Shown piece by piece: positions 25,586 through 34,782 of a DNA stretch of 64,000 bases. A program made the translations under genes and the position numbers. Source of the DNA: Bacillota bacterium (lineage in GTDB: Bacteria; Bacillota; Clostridia; Acetivibrionales; DTU013). The number at the start of each line of letters is the position of its first letter. Within the stretch, counting starts at the first letter, position 1. Under the pieces are notes generated by a model. It was not told where the DNA came from, searched no databases, and saw only the letters and a program-made list of their open reading frames with translations. Where the stretch lies: NCBI GenBank assembly GCA_023409735.1, contig JAEYRB010000029.1, positions 69,612 through 133,611 of the forward strand, given 5' to 3'.

Positions 25586-26239
25586 TCATCTTCTCATATC
25601 TAATACAAGCTCGACTTCTCCTTTGCCAATATTAAGCACTTTTGCAATTTCGTGAATACTCATATTTTGCTGTGACATCCGGATAACCTCAGAATATTTA
25701 GTATTAAGAGGTATAACCTTTTCTTTCTTCTTTGAGACTAGTCCTGAAGTACTGTGTTGGAGTGTGGTATATGCTGATATTACTGAACTGCCTTTAATAA
25801 TACTGTCTCCATTCATTGCAGTTAATGTCTTTCCGTCTTCGAGCAGATGACTATCTTCATTCTGTAATTCATCACATTCGGCCTCTGAAATCTCTGATAC
25901 AGACTTAATATTACTTATCATTTCTGTTTTACAAATATTTTTTGATGATATTACAAGATTATCTACCCTTTGTTGAAGCAGCATAACTTTTTCTTCTGCA
26001 AACTTAAGAGTTTTACTTATCTCCTCGTTTTTAGAATCTACTTGATTGACAATATACTCTGAGAATTTGTTAAGCTCATTTACCATTTCTTCTGCATCAA
26101 TAACTAATTCATTAAGCTCTTTCTTTTTAGCTTCATAACTACCAATAAAACTAAAAACCTTTTTTCTGCAAAGGTAAATATATATTCCAAGTGTTGACGC
26201 AAGTAGTATTATACAAATACACAGTAAAATGTTGTTCAT
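25586..26239 (-). CDS. SwrB-like membrane/coiled-coil protein, last gene of fla/che operon
   Basis: 217 residues: a membrane helix at 3-22, a coiled coil (about 30-100), a variable Ser/Glu-rich middle and a conserved C-terminal helix-turn-helix-like segment (YSEVIRMSQQNMSIHEIAKVLNIGKGEVELVL). The plan and position after sigD match Bacillus SwrB (YlxL), which promotes flagellar export-apparatus activation; sequence similarity is limited to the C-terminal domain (DUF6115/DUF2802 type). The start at 26239 is chosen because AAAGAGG lies 5 nt ahead and the hydrophobic helix then begins at once. Confidence 0.7.
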   Translation of the reverse strand: MNNILLCICIILLASTLGIYIYLCRKKVFSFIGSYEAKKKELNELVIDAEEMVNELNKFSEYIVNQVDSKNEEISKTLKFAEEKVMLLQQRVDNLVISSKNICKTEMISNIKSVSEISEAECDELQNEDSHLLEDGKTLTAMNGDSIIKGSSVISAYTTLQHSTSGLVSKKKEKVIPLNTKYSEVIRMSQQNMSIHEIAKVLNIGKGEVELVLDMRR

Positions 26240-26317
26240 AAGCACCTCTTTATCGGCTGCTGACATTCTCAAACGAGCAGCCGCATTTTTCTTTTGTAAT
26301 ACGCTATAACAATCCAA

Positions 26318-26626
26318 CTAAATTTTTATATCTATTGTACTAATTTTTATTTCGTTCTCTGATAAATCAGTATTAGCTTCATTATTACTCTTTTTTTTGT
26401 TTTTACGGTTATAGCTTCTGTTATCCTTTTGCTTTTGAGATATTCGAACCTCCTGAGCCTGCTCTTGCGAATGTACAAGCTTTGTATAATCCTCAGCTTT
26501 ATTCTGTGTTGCCGTTGTCTGTTGCTGCTGCGCGGATATATACCGCTGCGCTTCGTTACTGCTCGCCTTAGCAGCATCCATTGTTCTTGGAACCATAATT
26601 TGAAAATCAACAGGTCTAATAGACAA
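26318..26626 (-). CDS. Conserved small protein of clostridial fla/che operon
   Basis: 102 residues, hydrophilic, starting (TTG) SIRPVDFQIMVPRTMDAAK, then a Gln-rich helix and a Lys/Asn-rich basic tail. No domain recognised and no membrane helix. The start has AAGGA upstream. It lies 23 bp after fapA and 78 bp before the swrB-like gene. A small gene with this N-terminus is, to my memory, common at this place in clostridia. Function unknown. Confidence 0.65.
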   Translation of the reverse strand: MSIRPVDFQIMVPRTMDAAKASSNEAQRYISAQQQQTTATQNKAEDYTKLVHSQEQAQEVRISQKQKDNRSYNRKNKKKSNNEANTDLSENEIKISTIDIKI

Positions 26627-26649
26627 ATCACATCACATCCTTGTAAATA

Positions 26650-28275
26650 CTACCTATCAATAGCTCCTGCTCTAATATCAGCCCCATCCCTGTAAAGAGT
26701 GCAGTATTGTAGATTTTCACGTACATATAATAAGCTTGTGCCAATAATGACCTTTGTCCCAGGGTATATGTAATTATAGCATCTAATCTTACCGTATGAA
26801 TCCTGCTGTAGCTTCGCTTCCATTTGCTCCAATTCATCACTCAGCTCCAGTAGCTTGTTATTTATATAAACCTTCGTCCTTACACTTTTAGACATCATTT
26901 CATGTTTCTCAGGAGTTAGTGCTCCGTTGATTTCAAGTCTCTTTAATATTGTTATTGCTTGTTCTGCCTTTCTCAGATCACCTTCCATTGAAGAAATCTC
27001 AGCTTTAACGCTTTTATATCTTTCTCTGATAGCAGGATCAATACCTACCTCTACTTCAGTTACTGTCGCTAGGTAAGACCCTATCACTTTTGCCACTATT
27101 TCCTTACCGACCTTGCACGAACCTCCGACCAATAGTCCTTTTTTACCTGACAGCTCAAGCTTATTTCCACATTTTACATTACTGTGCATAATCGCCTCTG
27201 ACTTAATGCTGCCATTAGCTTCAACAGTACTATTTTCAATAAACCTGGCTATAATATCACCGCCGCTTTTGAGTACGCCCTTGCCCATGCCCGACATGCC
27301 TCTTTTGAGAATAACGTCGCCACCTGCCTTTATTACCGCACCTTCAACAACACCCCATACTTCAACATTTCCACCCGCTTCTACAGAGAAGCCTGATAAT
27401 ACATTGCCTCTTATAAGCACATTACCTATAAAATTTATATTCCCGGTTGTATTATCTACATCAGCTGCGACTTCATATGTAGCGAAAACATTTATTTTTC
27501 CATCTTGAAAGCTTACCTGCCCATCAATATTTGATAAAAGGCTGTCATTTTCAGGCGAAATAATAGTGTTGCGTCCCCTTGGAAGAGTCGCAGGTCTACC
27601 TGTTATAGAAGGTATTATTCCACCACATACATTTCTACCCGGAGTACCGGGTGATGGTGGAATCAAGCTGCAAAGCTTTTGTCCACTCTTAACATTTTCT
27701 ATAAGATTCAATTCTCTGAAATCAACTCTTCCATCTTCAAGAATAGTAGGTTTATTTTCTTTTTGGATATTAAAGAAGAACTCAAGCTTTCCGTTTTGTC
27801 CATTTACTGGCAGTATGCCTTCTGCCACACATATCATTTCGTTATAAACAGGATATTTCACCAGTGATTGTAAGGTGTTTTTATTGATCCCAAAAATAAT
27901 ACCGTTCCTATTCACAATGCCCATTAATTCATCCACCGTCAGCATTCTTCCATTATCCGGAGATGTTAATGAAATGTAACCTCTCATTTTATCAGGCGAA
28001 ACCATGGTGTTTGCTGTTACATCAATTTTCACTTCATTCTGTGGTTCTGCAATTTTTATAGGATTTTTATCGGCTCTCATTACAGCAAATTCAATCATTG
28101 CTCTGTCAAGGCTCTTTACTTGTTTTCTAACAAGTCTTTCAATAACATCATTGACTTCGATCTTCCTACCTTTGCCGGCTGGAGGATAGACAACAATAAA
28201 TACGCCATCATTCTGGAACAGTAACTGAAAAAAGCCATCATTCACATTGTTGCCAATATATTTTGAATCACTCAA
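26650..28275 (-). CDS. fapA: FapA-family (DUF342) flagellar assembly protein A
   Basis: 541 residues. The central region is a long run of beta-helix-like turns (GNVLIRGNVLSGFSVEAGGNVEVWGVVEGAVIKAGGDVIL..., about 290-390), the hallmark of DUF342. A coiled coil follows (about 415-490), and a variable N-terminal domain precedes. FapA-like proteins are linked to polar flagellar assembly in proteobacteria; their function in clostridia is not settled. TTG start behind GGGAGG. Sits between sigD and the 102-residue gene. Confidence 0.88.
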   Translation of the reverse strand: MSDSKYIGNNVNDGFFQLLFQNDGVFIVVYPPAGKGRKIEVNDVIERLVRKQVKSLDRAMIEFAVMRADKNPIKIAEPQNEVKIDVTANTMVSPDKMRGYISLTSPDNGRMLTVDELMGIVNRNGIIFGINKNTLQSLVKYPVYNEMICVAEGILPVNGQNGKLEFFFNIQKENKPTILEDGRVDFRELNLIENVKSGQKLCSLIPPSPGTPGRNVCGGIIPSITGRPATLPRGRNTIISPENDSLLSNIDGQVSFQDGKINVFATYEVAADVDNTTGNINFIGNVLIRGNVLSGFSVEAGGNVEVWGVVEGAVIKAGGDVILKRGMSGMGKGVLKSGGDIIARFIENSTVEANGSIKSEAIMHSNVKCGNKLELSGKKGLLVGGSCKVGKEIVAKVIGSYLATVTEVEVGIDPAIRERYKSVKAEISSMEGDLRKAEQAITILKRLEINGALTPEKHEMMSKSVRTKVYINNKLLELSDELEQMEAKLQQDSYGKIRCYNYIYPGTKVIIGTSLLYVRENLQYCTLYRDGADIRAGAIDR

Positions 28276-28317
28276 AATACGAACCTCCCAATATACAAAA
28301 TATAAATATTTTAAAGT

Positions 28318-29088
28318 TTATGTTTCACTGATAAGTGATCTGTGCCTTGCAAGCTTGCCCCTCAATCGCATTATAGCCTTGGTATGGAGCTGGGAAATTC
28401 TTGATTCAGACACCTTCATTATTGCACTTATTTCCTTTAAAGTCAATTCTTCATAATAGTACAATGTCAATACGTTTCTTTCTTTTTCAGATAATTTTTC
28501 TATTGCATCTCCAAGTATATCACTGACTTCACTTAATTCCGCCTCATATTCAGGCATTTCAGATTTGCCTGGGTTTGGTATATCAGCACCTGATTCATAA
28601 TTTTGCTCAAGAAAGTCCTCCAATGATATCAAAGAGGTTATATTTACATCATTGATAAGCTTATTGAATTCCTGAATCGAAATATTAAGCTTTTCTGCAA
28701 CATCCTTATCAGTTGCAGAATGACCAAGCTCATTTTCTACCTCCCAATATGCCTTTTCTAACTCCTTATTCTTCTGTCTCAATGATCTTGGGACCCAATC
28801 CATTTCCCTTATGCTGTCAATAATGGCACCTCTGATTCTCAAGGATGCGTATGTTTCAAACTTAACTCCCTTGTTTATATCAAACTTATCAATAGCATCT
28901 ATAAGTCCGAACGCGCCAAAGCTCACGAGATCATCATATTCAACATTAGACCCAAAATAAATATTCAACCTACCAGCAATATATTTTATCAAAAAGGAAT
29001 ACTCTATAATCAAAGCTTCCCTTATTGCAGGATCCCTTGTATCACTATATTTCTTCCATAAATCTTTTTGTTTACTATCAGTTAACAT
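28318..29088 (-). CDS. fliA: Flagellar sigma factor SigD/FliA
   Basis: 256 residues, sigma-70 family group 3. Region 2 (LIKYIAGRLNIYFGSNVEYDDLVSFGAFGLIDAIDKFD), the FETYASLRIRGAIIDSIREMDWVPRS segment and the region 4 helix-turn-helix (LTLKEISAIMKVSESRISQLH) are all present. It should direct transcription of late genes such as flagellin, motAB and autolysins, held off by FlgM until the hook is complete; none of those genes lies in this window. Start at 29088 has GGGGG 6 nt ahead. Position near the 3' end of the operon, as in Bacillus, makes its level sensitive to transcript length. Confidence 0.95.
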   Translation of the reverse strand: MLTDSKQKDLWKKYSDTRDPAIREALIIEYSFLIKYIAGRLNIYFGSNVEYDDLVSFGAFGLIDAIDKFDINKGVKFETYASLRIRGAIIDSIREMDWVPRSLRQKNKELEKAYWEVENELGHSATDKDVAEKLNISIQEFNKLINDVNITSLISLEDFLEQNYESGADIPNPGKSEMPEYEAELSEVSDILGDAIEKLSEKERNVLTLYYYEELTLKEISAIMKVSESRISQLHTKAIMRLRGKLARHRSLISET

Positions 29089-29133
29089 CAATATCCCCCG
29101 CATAAATGATGAAAATAACTATTAAAGCATCAA

Positions 29134-29544
29134 TCACTCTTGATCACTCTTGATCTGAGACTTAATCGCTTTACTAGCAGTAAGAGGTTCAAAATCATCA
29201 TTTGATATTCGGCTTGAATCACCTAAATCATCTGAATCACCTGCTGTAAGATCAATCTTATGAGTGTTATTTTTTTGCCTTTCAGCAGCTTTTTTCGCAA
29301 TTCTCTCTGCTTCCGCTGTTTCCATTTGCTTCCTTTTTTCTTCTTCCTTCTTTTTATCAATTTCATTTTTTAGCCTTAATATAGTTCTCTTAATATAAAT
29401 TCCTATAATAAAGAAAACAAGCATCACTACCGCCATACGAAGGTATATAATCTGATTTGAATTTCCTAATGCATAACTTATTGTTCCAGCAACTATTGCT
29501 GCAACACAACCTAAAATCAGCGGTAGTCTTTGAATATACTCCAT
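29134..29544 (-). CDS. Small two-helix membrane protein in che region, unknown
   Basis: 136 residues: two membrane helices (about 8-27 and 34-53), a Lys/Glu-rich coiled coil (about 55-92) and an acidic, probably disordered tail. No known domain. It lies 4 bp after cheD and 45 bp before sigD, so it is surely part of the operon. Genes of this kind are often present at this position in clostridia. Function unknown; a membrane scaffold role would be a guess. Confidence 0.65.
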   Translation of the reverse strand: MEYIQRLPLILGCVAAIVAGTISYALGNSNQIIYLRMAVVMLVFFIIGIYIKRTILRLKNEIDKKKEEEKRKQMETAEAERIAKKAAERQKNNTHKIDLTAGDSDDLGDSSRISNDDFEPLTASKAIKSQIKSDQE

Positions 29545-29548
29545 ACCA

Positions 29549-30034
29549 TCAGATCTCCTTTAGTCCATGACCAATTGTTTTGATCAAAAGAGCGCCGTTG
29601 TCCGAATTAATCTCAATGGTTCTTCCGTAATTGCCTCCTGTATCCTCCGCAACAATGGGTATCCCAAGCTGACCCAGCATTTCCTTCGCTGCTGCAACAT
29701 TTCTTAACCCTATTCGCATCATTTCAGAAGTATTACTGAAGGAAAACATCTGGGCTCCGCCTGCCAGCTTTGCAACAATATTTGCTTTTATTGACCCCAG
29801 CTTGATCATATCATCAACAAGCTTTATAACTGCAGTATCAGCAAATTTCGCCACATTCCCGTTATTTCGCGCTTGCGTGCTCGATGGCAGCATAATATGT
29901 GCTAGCCCTACAATTTTTCTGCTTGAATCATACAAAGCTACTCCCACACATGAACCTAGTCCTAAGGTAGTTATTATGCATGGATGTTTAGCAGACTGTA
30001 AATCCGCCATACCTACTTTTAATATATTATCCAT
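29549..30034 (-). CDS. cheD: Chemoreceptor glutamine deamidase CheD
   Basis: 161 residues. The catalytic Cys29 in LGLGSCVGV and His46 in GLAHIMLPSS are intact. CheD deamidates receptor glutamines and also binds CheC, raising its CheY-P phosphatase activity. Its ATG directly follows the cheC stop codon, so synthesis of the partners is coupled. Confidence 0.97.
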   Translation of the reverse strand: MDNILKVGMADLQSAKHPCIITTLGLGSCVGVALYDSSRKIVGLAHIMLPSSTQARNNGNVAKFADTAVIKLVDDMIKLGSIKANIVAKLAGGAQMFSFSNTSEMMRIGLRNVAAAKEMLGQLGIPIVAEDTGGNYGRTIEINSDNGALLIKTIGHGLKEI

Positions 30035-30673
30035 CTATTCAACGACTCCCAAAGCTTTCAATAAAACATCGTATGTATCATAGTCCGGAACCAAGAAAAA
30101 ATCACCCATAACACTGTCATTTCCATCAATAAATTCTGTCTCTATATATAGTACTGTATCTCCAACCTTGCCGAATTCGATAGCAGGTACGCTCAATATT
30201 GCTCCTGCCATATCTATTGCAACATCAGGAGTAGTTGGAAAAATTTTAAGGTTTGTAAGTGTAGATAAAGCTGTAAGGTATGAGCCTGCCAGAATATTAC
30301 CTATCTCTTTAAGTGCTGACAACTCAATTTCATTGAAACTACACCCTGAATCGTGCTGTGCTTCGTATCCTAAAAGGCCTTTCATTATCATTTTAACCAG
30401 CATCTCAGCCTCATTTTCATGAAGGATGAACATTATGTTTCCAGTCAAATCCCCGCTCATCCCCAATAGGATACCGACAACAGGCAACTCTGCTCCACCA
30501 AGTGTTTCACTGACCTCCTTGAACTCAAGGATCTTTGCTATGGGAACTTCCATATCAACTTTTCTGTTCAATAGCTTAGCAAGCGCAGTTGCAGCATTAC
30601 CTGAACCGACATTTCCTATTTCTCTTAGTACATCCAATTGCATATTATTTAAATTACTAATACCATCAACCAT
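30035..30673 (-). CDS. cheC: CheY-P phosphatase CheC
   Basis: 212 residues with two repeats, each carrying the ExxN active-site motif: EIGN at 18-21 (DVLREIGNVGSGNAATAL) and EIGN at 123-126 (LKEIGNILAGS). Removes phosphate from CheY together with CheD in adaptation. Ribosome site AAGGGAG. Confidence 0.97.
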   Translation of the reverse strand: MVDGISNLNNMQLDVLREIGNVGSGNAATALAKLLNRKVDMEVPIAKILEFKEVSETLGGAELPVVGILLGMSGDLTGNIMFILHENEAEMLVKMIMKGLLGYEAQHDSGCSFNEIELSALKEIGNILAGSYLTALSTLTNLKIFPTTPDVAIDMAGAILSVPAIEFGKVGDTVLYIETEFIDGNDSVMGDFFLVPDYDTYDVLLKALGVVE

Positions 30674-30723
30674 TTTTTTCTCCCTTATTCAGTAAGCAAA
30701 GCTTAGCTGGACATTAAACTCAA

Positions 30724-31176
30724 CTATTCTATTTCAATAAGCTTTTCCAGATTCAGGAGGGTGATAATTCTACCATTATGCTTACCTACACCGCTTATAT
30801 AGTCGAGTGACAAATCACCGGCTATAGTCGATATGTTCTCAGTAGAGTTCTCATCGAGCAGTAATACTTCAGCTACAGAATCAACCAGTAACCCTGCAGA
30901 TACATCATCTAGCTTGACTATTATTATTCTGGTGTTTTCTCCAAACACATCATCTGACAATCCAAATTTGAGTCTTAGGCTGATCACAGGAATGATCTCG
31001 CCCCTAAGATTGATAACTCCCTTTACATAGCTTGGTGTTTTAGGTACTCTTGATATGTTTACATTCTTTTCGATAATAGTCGTTATTTTATGTATGTCAA
31101 CGCCATATTCTTCACTGCCCAGGTTGAAAGCAAGATATTGCTTGGGCTCAACTGCCGATATGTTTCTATCTTCCAT
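30724..31176 (-). CDS. cheW: Chemotaxis coupling protein CheW
   Basis: 150 residues, single CheW domain linking receptors to CheA: YLAFNLGSEEYGVDIHKI, VPKTPSYVKGVINLRGEIIPVISL and the C-terminal ISGVGKHNGRIITLLNLEKL. The start at 31176 is chosen because AGGAGG lies 6 nt ahead; an upstream in-frame ATG (31206) has no such site. Confidence 0.97.
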   Translation of the reverse strand: MEDRNISAVEPKQYLAFNLGSEEYGVDIHKITTIIEKNVNISRVPKTPSYVKGVINLRGEIIPVISLRLKFGLSDDVFGENTRIIIVKLDDVSAGLLVDSVAEVLLLDENSTENISTIAGDLSLDYISGVGKHNGRIITLLNLEKLIEIE

Positions 31177-31229
31177 GGAACTACCTCCTAATTTATTGTT
31201 AAGCAATGCTTCCGCTTTCTAATATTTCA

Positions 31230-33296
31230 TTAGCGGGCTAAAGTGTTTACATCAAGTATCAAAGCTACATTACCATCGCCAAGTATGGTTGCACTTGTAA
31301 TTATCTTAATGCCCGAAAGGAGCTTGCCTAACGATTTTTGAACTATTTCCTGCTGTCCGATGATCTTATCAACTACAAGACCTGTAAGCTTGTCACCCTT
31401 TTTGACTATTACAAGCGTCAGCTGTTTAGTATACTCCTCTTTTTTATTGACCTCCAGAACCTTATCCAGCCTTACAATTGGTATAACTATATTCCTATAG
31501 AGAATGACCTCCTGTTTCTGAACAAGCTTTATTTCTTCAGGGTTTATATTCATTATTTTCTGTATCGAGCTAAGCTGAAGAGCATACTTTTCATCGCCAA
31601 CCATTATAAGCAGAGCCTGTACTATAGCCAATGTAAGAGGAAGTCTTATAAAAAATTTGCTTCCCTTTCCGAACTCTGTCTCAATATCTACCATTCCGCC
31701 TAATGCCTCTATCTTGGTCTTTACTACATCAAGTCCTACACCTCTGCCTGATATGTCGGTTACCTTATCAGCAGTACTAAAGCTTGGCTTGAACATAAAA
31801 TCAATAATATCCTTCTTACTGAGGGTATCTGCAATCTCCTTGCTTATGAGTCCCTTTTCTATAGCTTTTTTCTTTACCTTATCAACATTTATGCCTGCTC
31901 CATCGTCTCCAACTTCAATAACTACATTGTTTCCATCCTGGTAAGCTTTCAAGTCAACTCTTCCGACGTCACTCTTACCTAGTGCATTTCTCTTCTCAGC
32001 AACCTCGATGCCGTGGTCAACAGAGTTTCTCAGCAGGTGTATCAAAGGATCACCTATCTCATCTATAACAGTTCTGTCAAGTTCTGTCTCTTCGCCTGAC
32101 ATTACAAGCTCAACTTCTTTGCCAAGTTCCTTTGAAATGTCTCTTATCATTCTTGGGAAACGATTAAATACGGTCTCAACAGGAACCATTCTGACCTTCA
32201 TTACAGCATCATGCAGACTAGTCGTTATTCTCTCCAGATACTCAATAGTCTCTACATATTCCGGTGTCCGTTCTATACCCTCAAGTCCTTCAAGACGTGT
32301 TTTTTGGATTATCAACTCACTGACAAGATTTAAAAGCACATCAAGCCTGTCTATGTCAACCCTTACCGTTTTTCCTGTCTTTGGTTTCTTTGATCCTGAA
32401 TCTGTCTTATGCTCGTTGTTTTCATGATCAACATTAACAGTTTTTTCAGCTACTTCACTATTAACAGCAGCTGCCTCTGAAGAAACAGCAACTTCACTCT
32501 TAGCCGTATTTGAGTCACGTTTCTCCTGTATGAGCGTTATTATGACCTCGTCAATCTCAGATATTGAATTAAGGTTCTTTTCCAGCACAGCTTGGTCTTC
32601 TTTTGATATAATAATAAGTGTAAATTCATAGTCAAACTTCTCATCTTCAATATCCTGAACCGCAGGATCTGACTTAATAATCTCACAATCTCTTTCAAGC
32701 GTTTTAAATATTATGAATGCTCTTGCAGCTTTCAAAACGCATCCTTGGTTTAGCTTGATAATTATCTGATAAATGTTGTTTCCCATATCTGCGGCTTTAC
32801 TTATTACACTCTTATCATACATATTCAGCTGGAGGACATTCGTCTGATTAGATACTGTTTCTTCTACTTTATCAGGTAATGCAACCGTATTCTGCGTCTG
32901 AGCCGCTCCACTTTCATTCATTAACACTTTAGACAGTGCGTTTATTATTGGCTCATTGTCTTCTATGCCTTCATTTCCTGTTTCAACAATCATAGTTGTG
33001 TAGCTTTCAAGAGCATCTAAACATTTAAAGAGTAAATCGACAAGGTCAGAATTTATTTTTACTTCATTGTTCCTAAGAGCTTGAAGAATATCTTCCATAT
33101 CATGGGTCAGCCTCGCCATTCGGCTAAACCCCATCGTTCCTGCCATTCCTTTGATCGTATGCGCTACTCTGAAAATCTCGTTTAATAAAGAAGTATCATT
33201 AGGGTTTTTCTCCATTTCCAGTAAGCATTGATTAAGGCTTTGTAAATGCTCCTTAGTTTCCTCGATAAAAATCTCCAAATATTGACCCATATCCAT
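31230..33296 (-). CDS. cheA: Chemotaxis histidine kinase CheA
   Basis: 688 residues with all five domains: P1 HPt with phospho-acceptor His46 in VAHTIKGMAG; a P2 CheY/CheB-binding region (about 170-265); P3 dimerisation helices (about 310-375); P4 ATPase with NSVDHGIE, DDGAGI and GRGVGLDVV boxes; and a P5 CheW-like domain to the end. Autophosphorylates in response to receptor state and passes phosphate to CheY. The cheB here lacks a receiver, so CheA should have no CheB target from this operon. Confidence 0.97.
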   Translation of the reverse strand: MDMGQYLEIFIEETKEHLQSLNQCLLEMEKNPNDTSLLNEIFRVAHTIKGMAGTMGFSRMARLTHDMEDILQALRNNEVKINSDLVDLLFKCLDALESYTTMIVETGNEGIEDNEPIINALSKVLMNESGAAQTQNTVALPDKVEETVSNQTNVLQLNMYDKSVISKAADMGNNIYQIIIKLNQGCVLKAARAFIIFKTLERDCEIIKSDPAVQDIEDEKFDYEFTLIIISKEDQAVLEKNLNSISEIDEVIITLIQEKRDSNTAKSEVAVSSEAAAVNSEVAEKTVNVDHENNEHKTDSGSKKPKTGKTVRVDIDRLDVLLNLVSELIIQKTRLEGLEGIERTPEYVETIEYLERITTSLHDAVMKVRMVPVETVFNRFPRMIRDISKELGKEVELVMSGEETELDRTVIDEIGDPLIHLLRNSVDHGIEVAEKRNALGKSDVGRVDLKAYQDGNNVVIEVGDDGAGINVDKVKKKAIEKGLISKEIADTLSKKDIIDFMFKPSFSTADKVTDISGRGVGLDVVKTKIEALGGMVDIETEFGKGSKFFIRLPLTLAIVQALLIMVGDEKYALQLSSIQKIMNINPEEIKLVQKQEVILYRNIVIPIVRLDKVLEVNKKEEYTKQLTLVIVKKGDKLTGLVVDKIIGQQEIVQKSLGKLLSGIKIITSATILGDGNVALILDVNTLAR

Positions 33297-33298
33297 AA

Positions 33299-34078
33299 TT
33301 ACTCCACCCCCACATATTTGACAATCTGCTCTGATATCTTATTCAACGGTACCACCACATCTACACACCCTGTTTTTACAGCAGATTTTGGCATACCATA
33401 CACTACACATGATTTCTCATCCTGTGCAATTATAGTGGCACTGTTTGATTTTTTTATGTTTACAATTCCTTCACTTCCATCAGCTCCCATACCAGTCATA
33501 ATGACTCCTACAACCTTTGGAAACCTTGTCTCTGCTATTGAATTCATCATAACATTTACCGATGGCCTGAGTCCTCCAATAGGGGGCTCTTGTGAAAGAA
33601 CAATCCTTAATATCTTATTTGAGGTCATAACAACTCTCATGTGATAATCTCCCGGAGCCATATATGCATAACCGGAATGAACGATCTCCCCATCCTCAGC
33701 CTCTTTCACACAAATGCCGCTTATAGCATTAAGCCTCTCGGCCAATGTCTTAGTAAAACCTGTTGGCATATGTTGTACGATCAATATTGCAGCCGGTATA
33801 CTATGGGGTATATGTTTCAGGACCTCTTGAAGTGCCCTCGGTCCTCCGGTTGATACTCCGATAGCAACCAGTGTTTTCAGGTCTTTACTATTGCAGCACT
33901 TATCAATAACTTGACCGTCTTGTCTGATGGTTTGTGCACCCAAAACATCTTCAGACTTTTTAATTATGTTACCAACATTTGCAGTCGGAATAACACCGTC
34001 ATCATTACGCAGATTATCATTCGGTACCTTTTTCCTGAACGCTAAGTTATATATAACCGTGCCAACGTTATCTGGCAT
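33299..34078 (-). CDS. cheB: Receptor methylesterase CheB without receiver domain
   Basis: 259 residues. The CheB catalytic domain (about 68-255) is complete: Ser76 in GVSTGG, His103 in VQHMPTGFT, Asp200 in MTGMGADGS. It removes methyl groups from receptor glutamates. Normal CheB is about 350 residues with an N-terminal response-regulator domain. Here the N-terminal 65 residues look like a linker, with no acidic pocket or Asp-Lys pair, and upstream is a PilZ gene, not a broken receiver. Its ATG follows the PilZ stop codon at once. How it is switched without CheA phosphorylation is open. Confidence 0.92.
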   Translation of the reverse strand: MPDNVGTVIYNLAFRKKVPNDNLRNDDGVIPTANVGNIIKKSEDVLGAQTIRQDGQVIDKCCNSKDLKTLVAIGVSTGGPRALQEVLKHIPHSIPAAILIVQHMPTGFTKTLAERLNAISGICVKEAEDGEIVHSGYAYMAPGDYHMRVVMTSNKILRIVLSQEPPIGGLRPSVNVMMNSIAETRFPKVVGVIMTGMGADGSEGIVNIKKSNSATIIAQDEKSCVVYGMPKSAVKTGCVDVVVPLNKISEQIVKYVGVE

Positions 34079-34759
34079 TTAAAATATCAATCCTTTTTTT
34101 AGTAGTTTTCGTTGCTCATTATAAATAAATTGAACAACTGCTTCCCGGTCGTTATTCTTTATCTTTGTGTATTCTAAACCCGCAATATACTTATATACTC
34201 CTTCTTCACTGTTCGTTTCACACCTTATAATCTTACCGTGAAACTTTATTTTCCTTTCGCTATTAATTATCAGTTCGCATTCAACTATATCTCCAATAAA
34301 CAATTTTTCATTGATCATAATTCCTGCTCCGCCACCGCTTATATCAAAGGTTGTTGCACTTTTTAACGTATCTTCCTTATGTTGATTGCACACCTTGTAT
34401 TGTATATTCAAGCTACATTGAAACCTAAAAAATTCACGCCTTTGTATCTTAGCTATCTTAGCTGTCTGCTCAATTTTAAGAAGGTGTAGATTCCCTATGA
34501 CCTCTCTACCTGTCACAACAGCTTTGAATGCATTTAAACCAACAGTTCCATTAATATTTGCTTTAAAACAAACAAGAATATCAGTACCATTTGGTAAATT
34601 CAAGATATTCCCTTCATATATCGGAGCTGCAATAATTGCTTTTCTATCATCAGTACATGCCTCAAACTGGCTGACAAGCATGGGGCCCATTCTCTGTCCA
34701 TAATTGTCTATTACTTCAAGTTCAAGCTTTGTACCTGCTTTAATCTTGGAAATGTCCAT
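34079..34759 (-). CDS. YcgR-like PilZ protein, c-di-GMP-binding flagellar brake
   Basis: 226 residues: N-terminal YcgR/PilZN-type beta domain (about 1-100), then PilZ (about 105-220) with the c-di-GMP signature RREFFR (112-117) followed by DISGGGAG. Proteins of this plan (YcgR, Bacillus YpfA/MotI) slow the motor when c-di-GMP is high. In the operon it sits between flhG and cheB. Confidence 0.92.
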   Translation of the reverse strand: MDISKIKAGTKLELEVIDNYGQRMGPMLVSQFEACTDDRKAIIAAPIYEGNILNLPNGTDILVCFKANINGTVGLNAFKAVVTGREVIGNLHLLKIEQTAKIAKIQRREFFRFQCSLNIQYKVCNQHKEDTLKSATTFDISGGGAGIMINEKLFIGDIVECELIINSERKIKFHGKIIRCETNSEEGVYKYIAGLEYTKIKNNDREAVVQFIYNEQRKLLKKGLIF

Positions 34760-34782
34760 TTTACTTTCTCCTCAATTGCAGT

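Noticed and set aside
26347..26631. Second minus-strand frame overlapping the 102-residue gene
   Set aside because: Arg/Ile-rich shadow frame; the TTG-started frame has the better ribosome site and the conserved-looking N-terminus.
31338..31703. 121-residue plus-strand frame opposite cheA
   Set aside because: Antisense of the conserved CheA P5 and ATPase domains.
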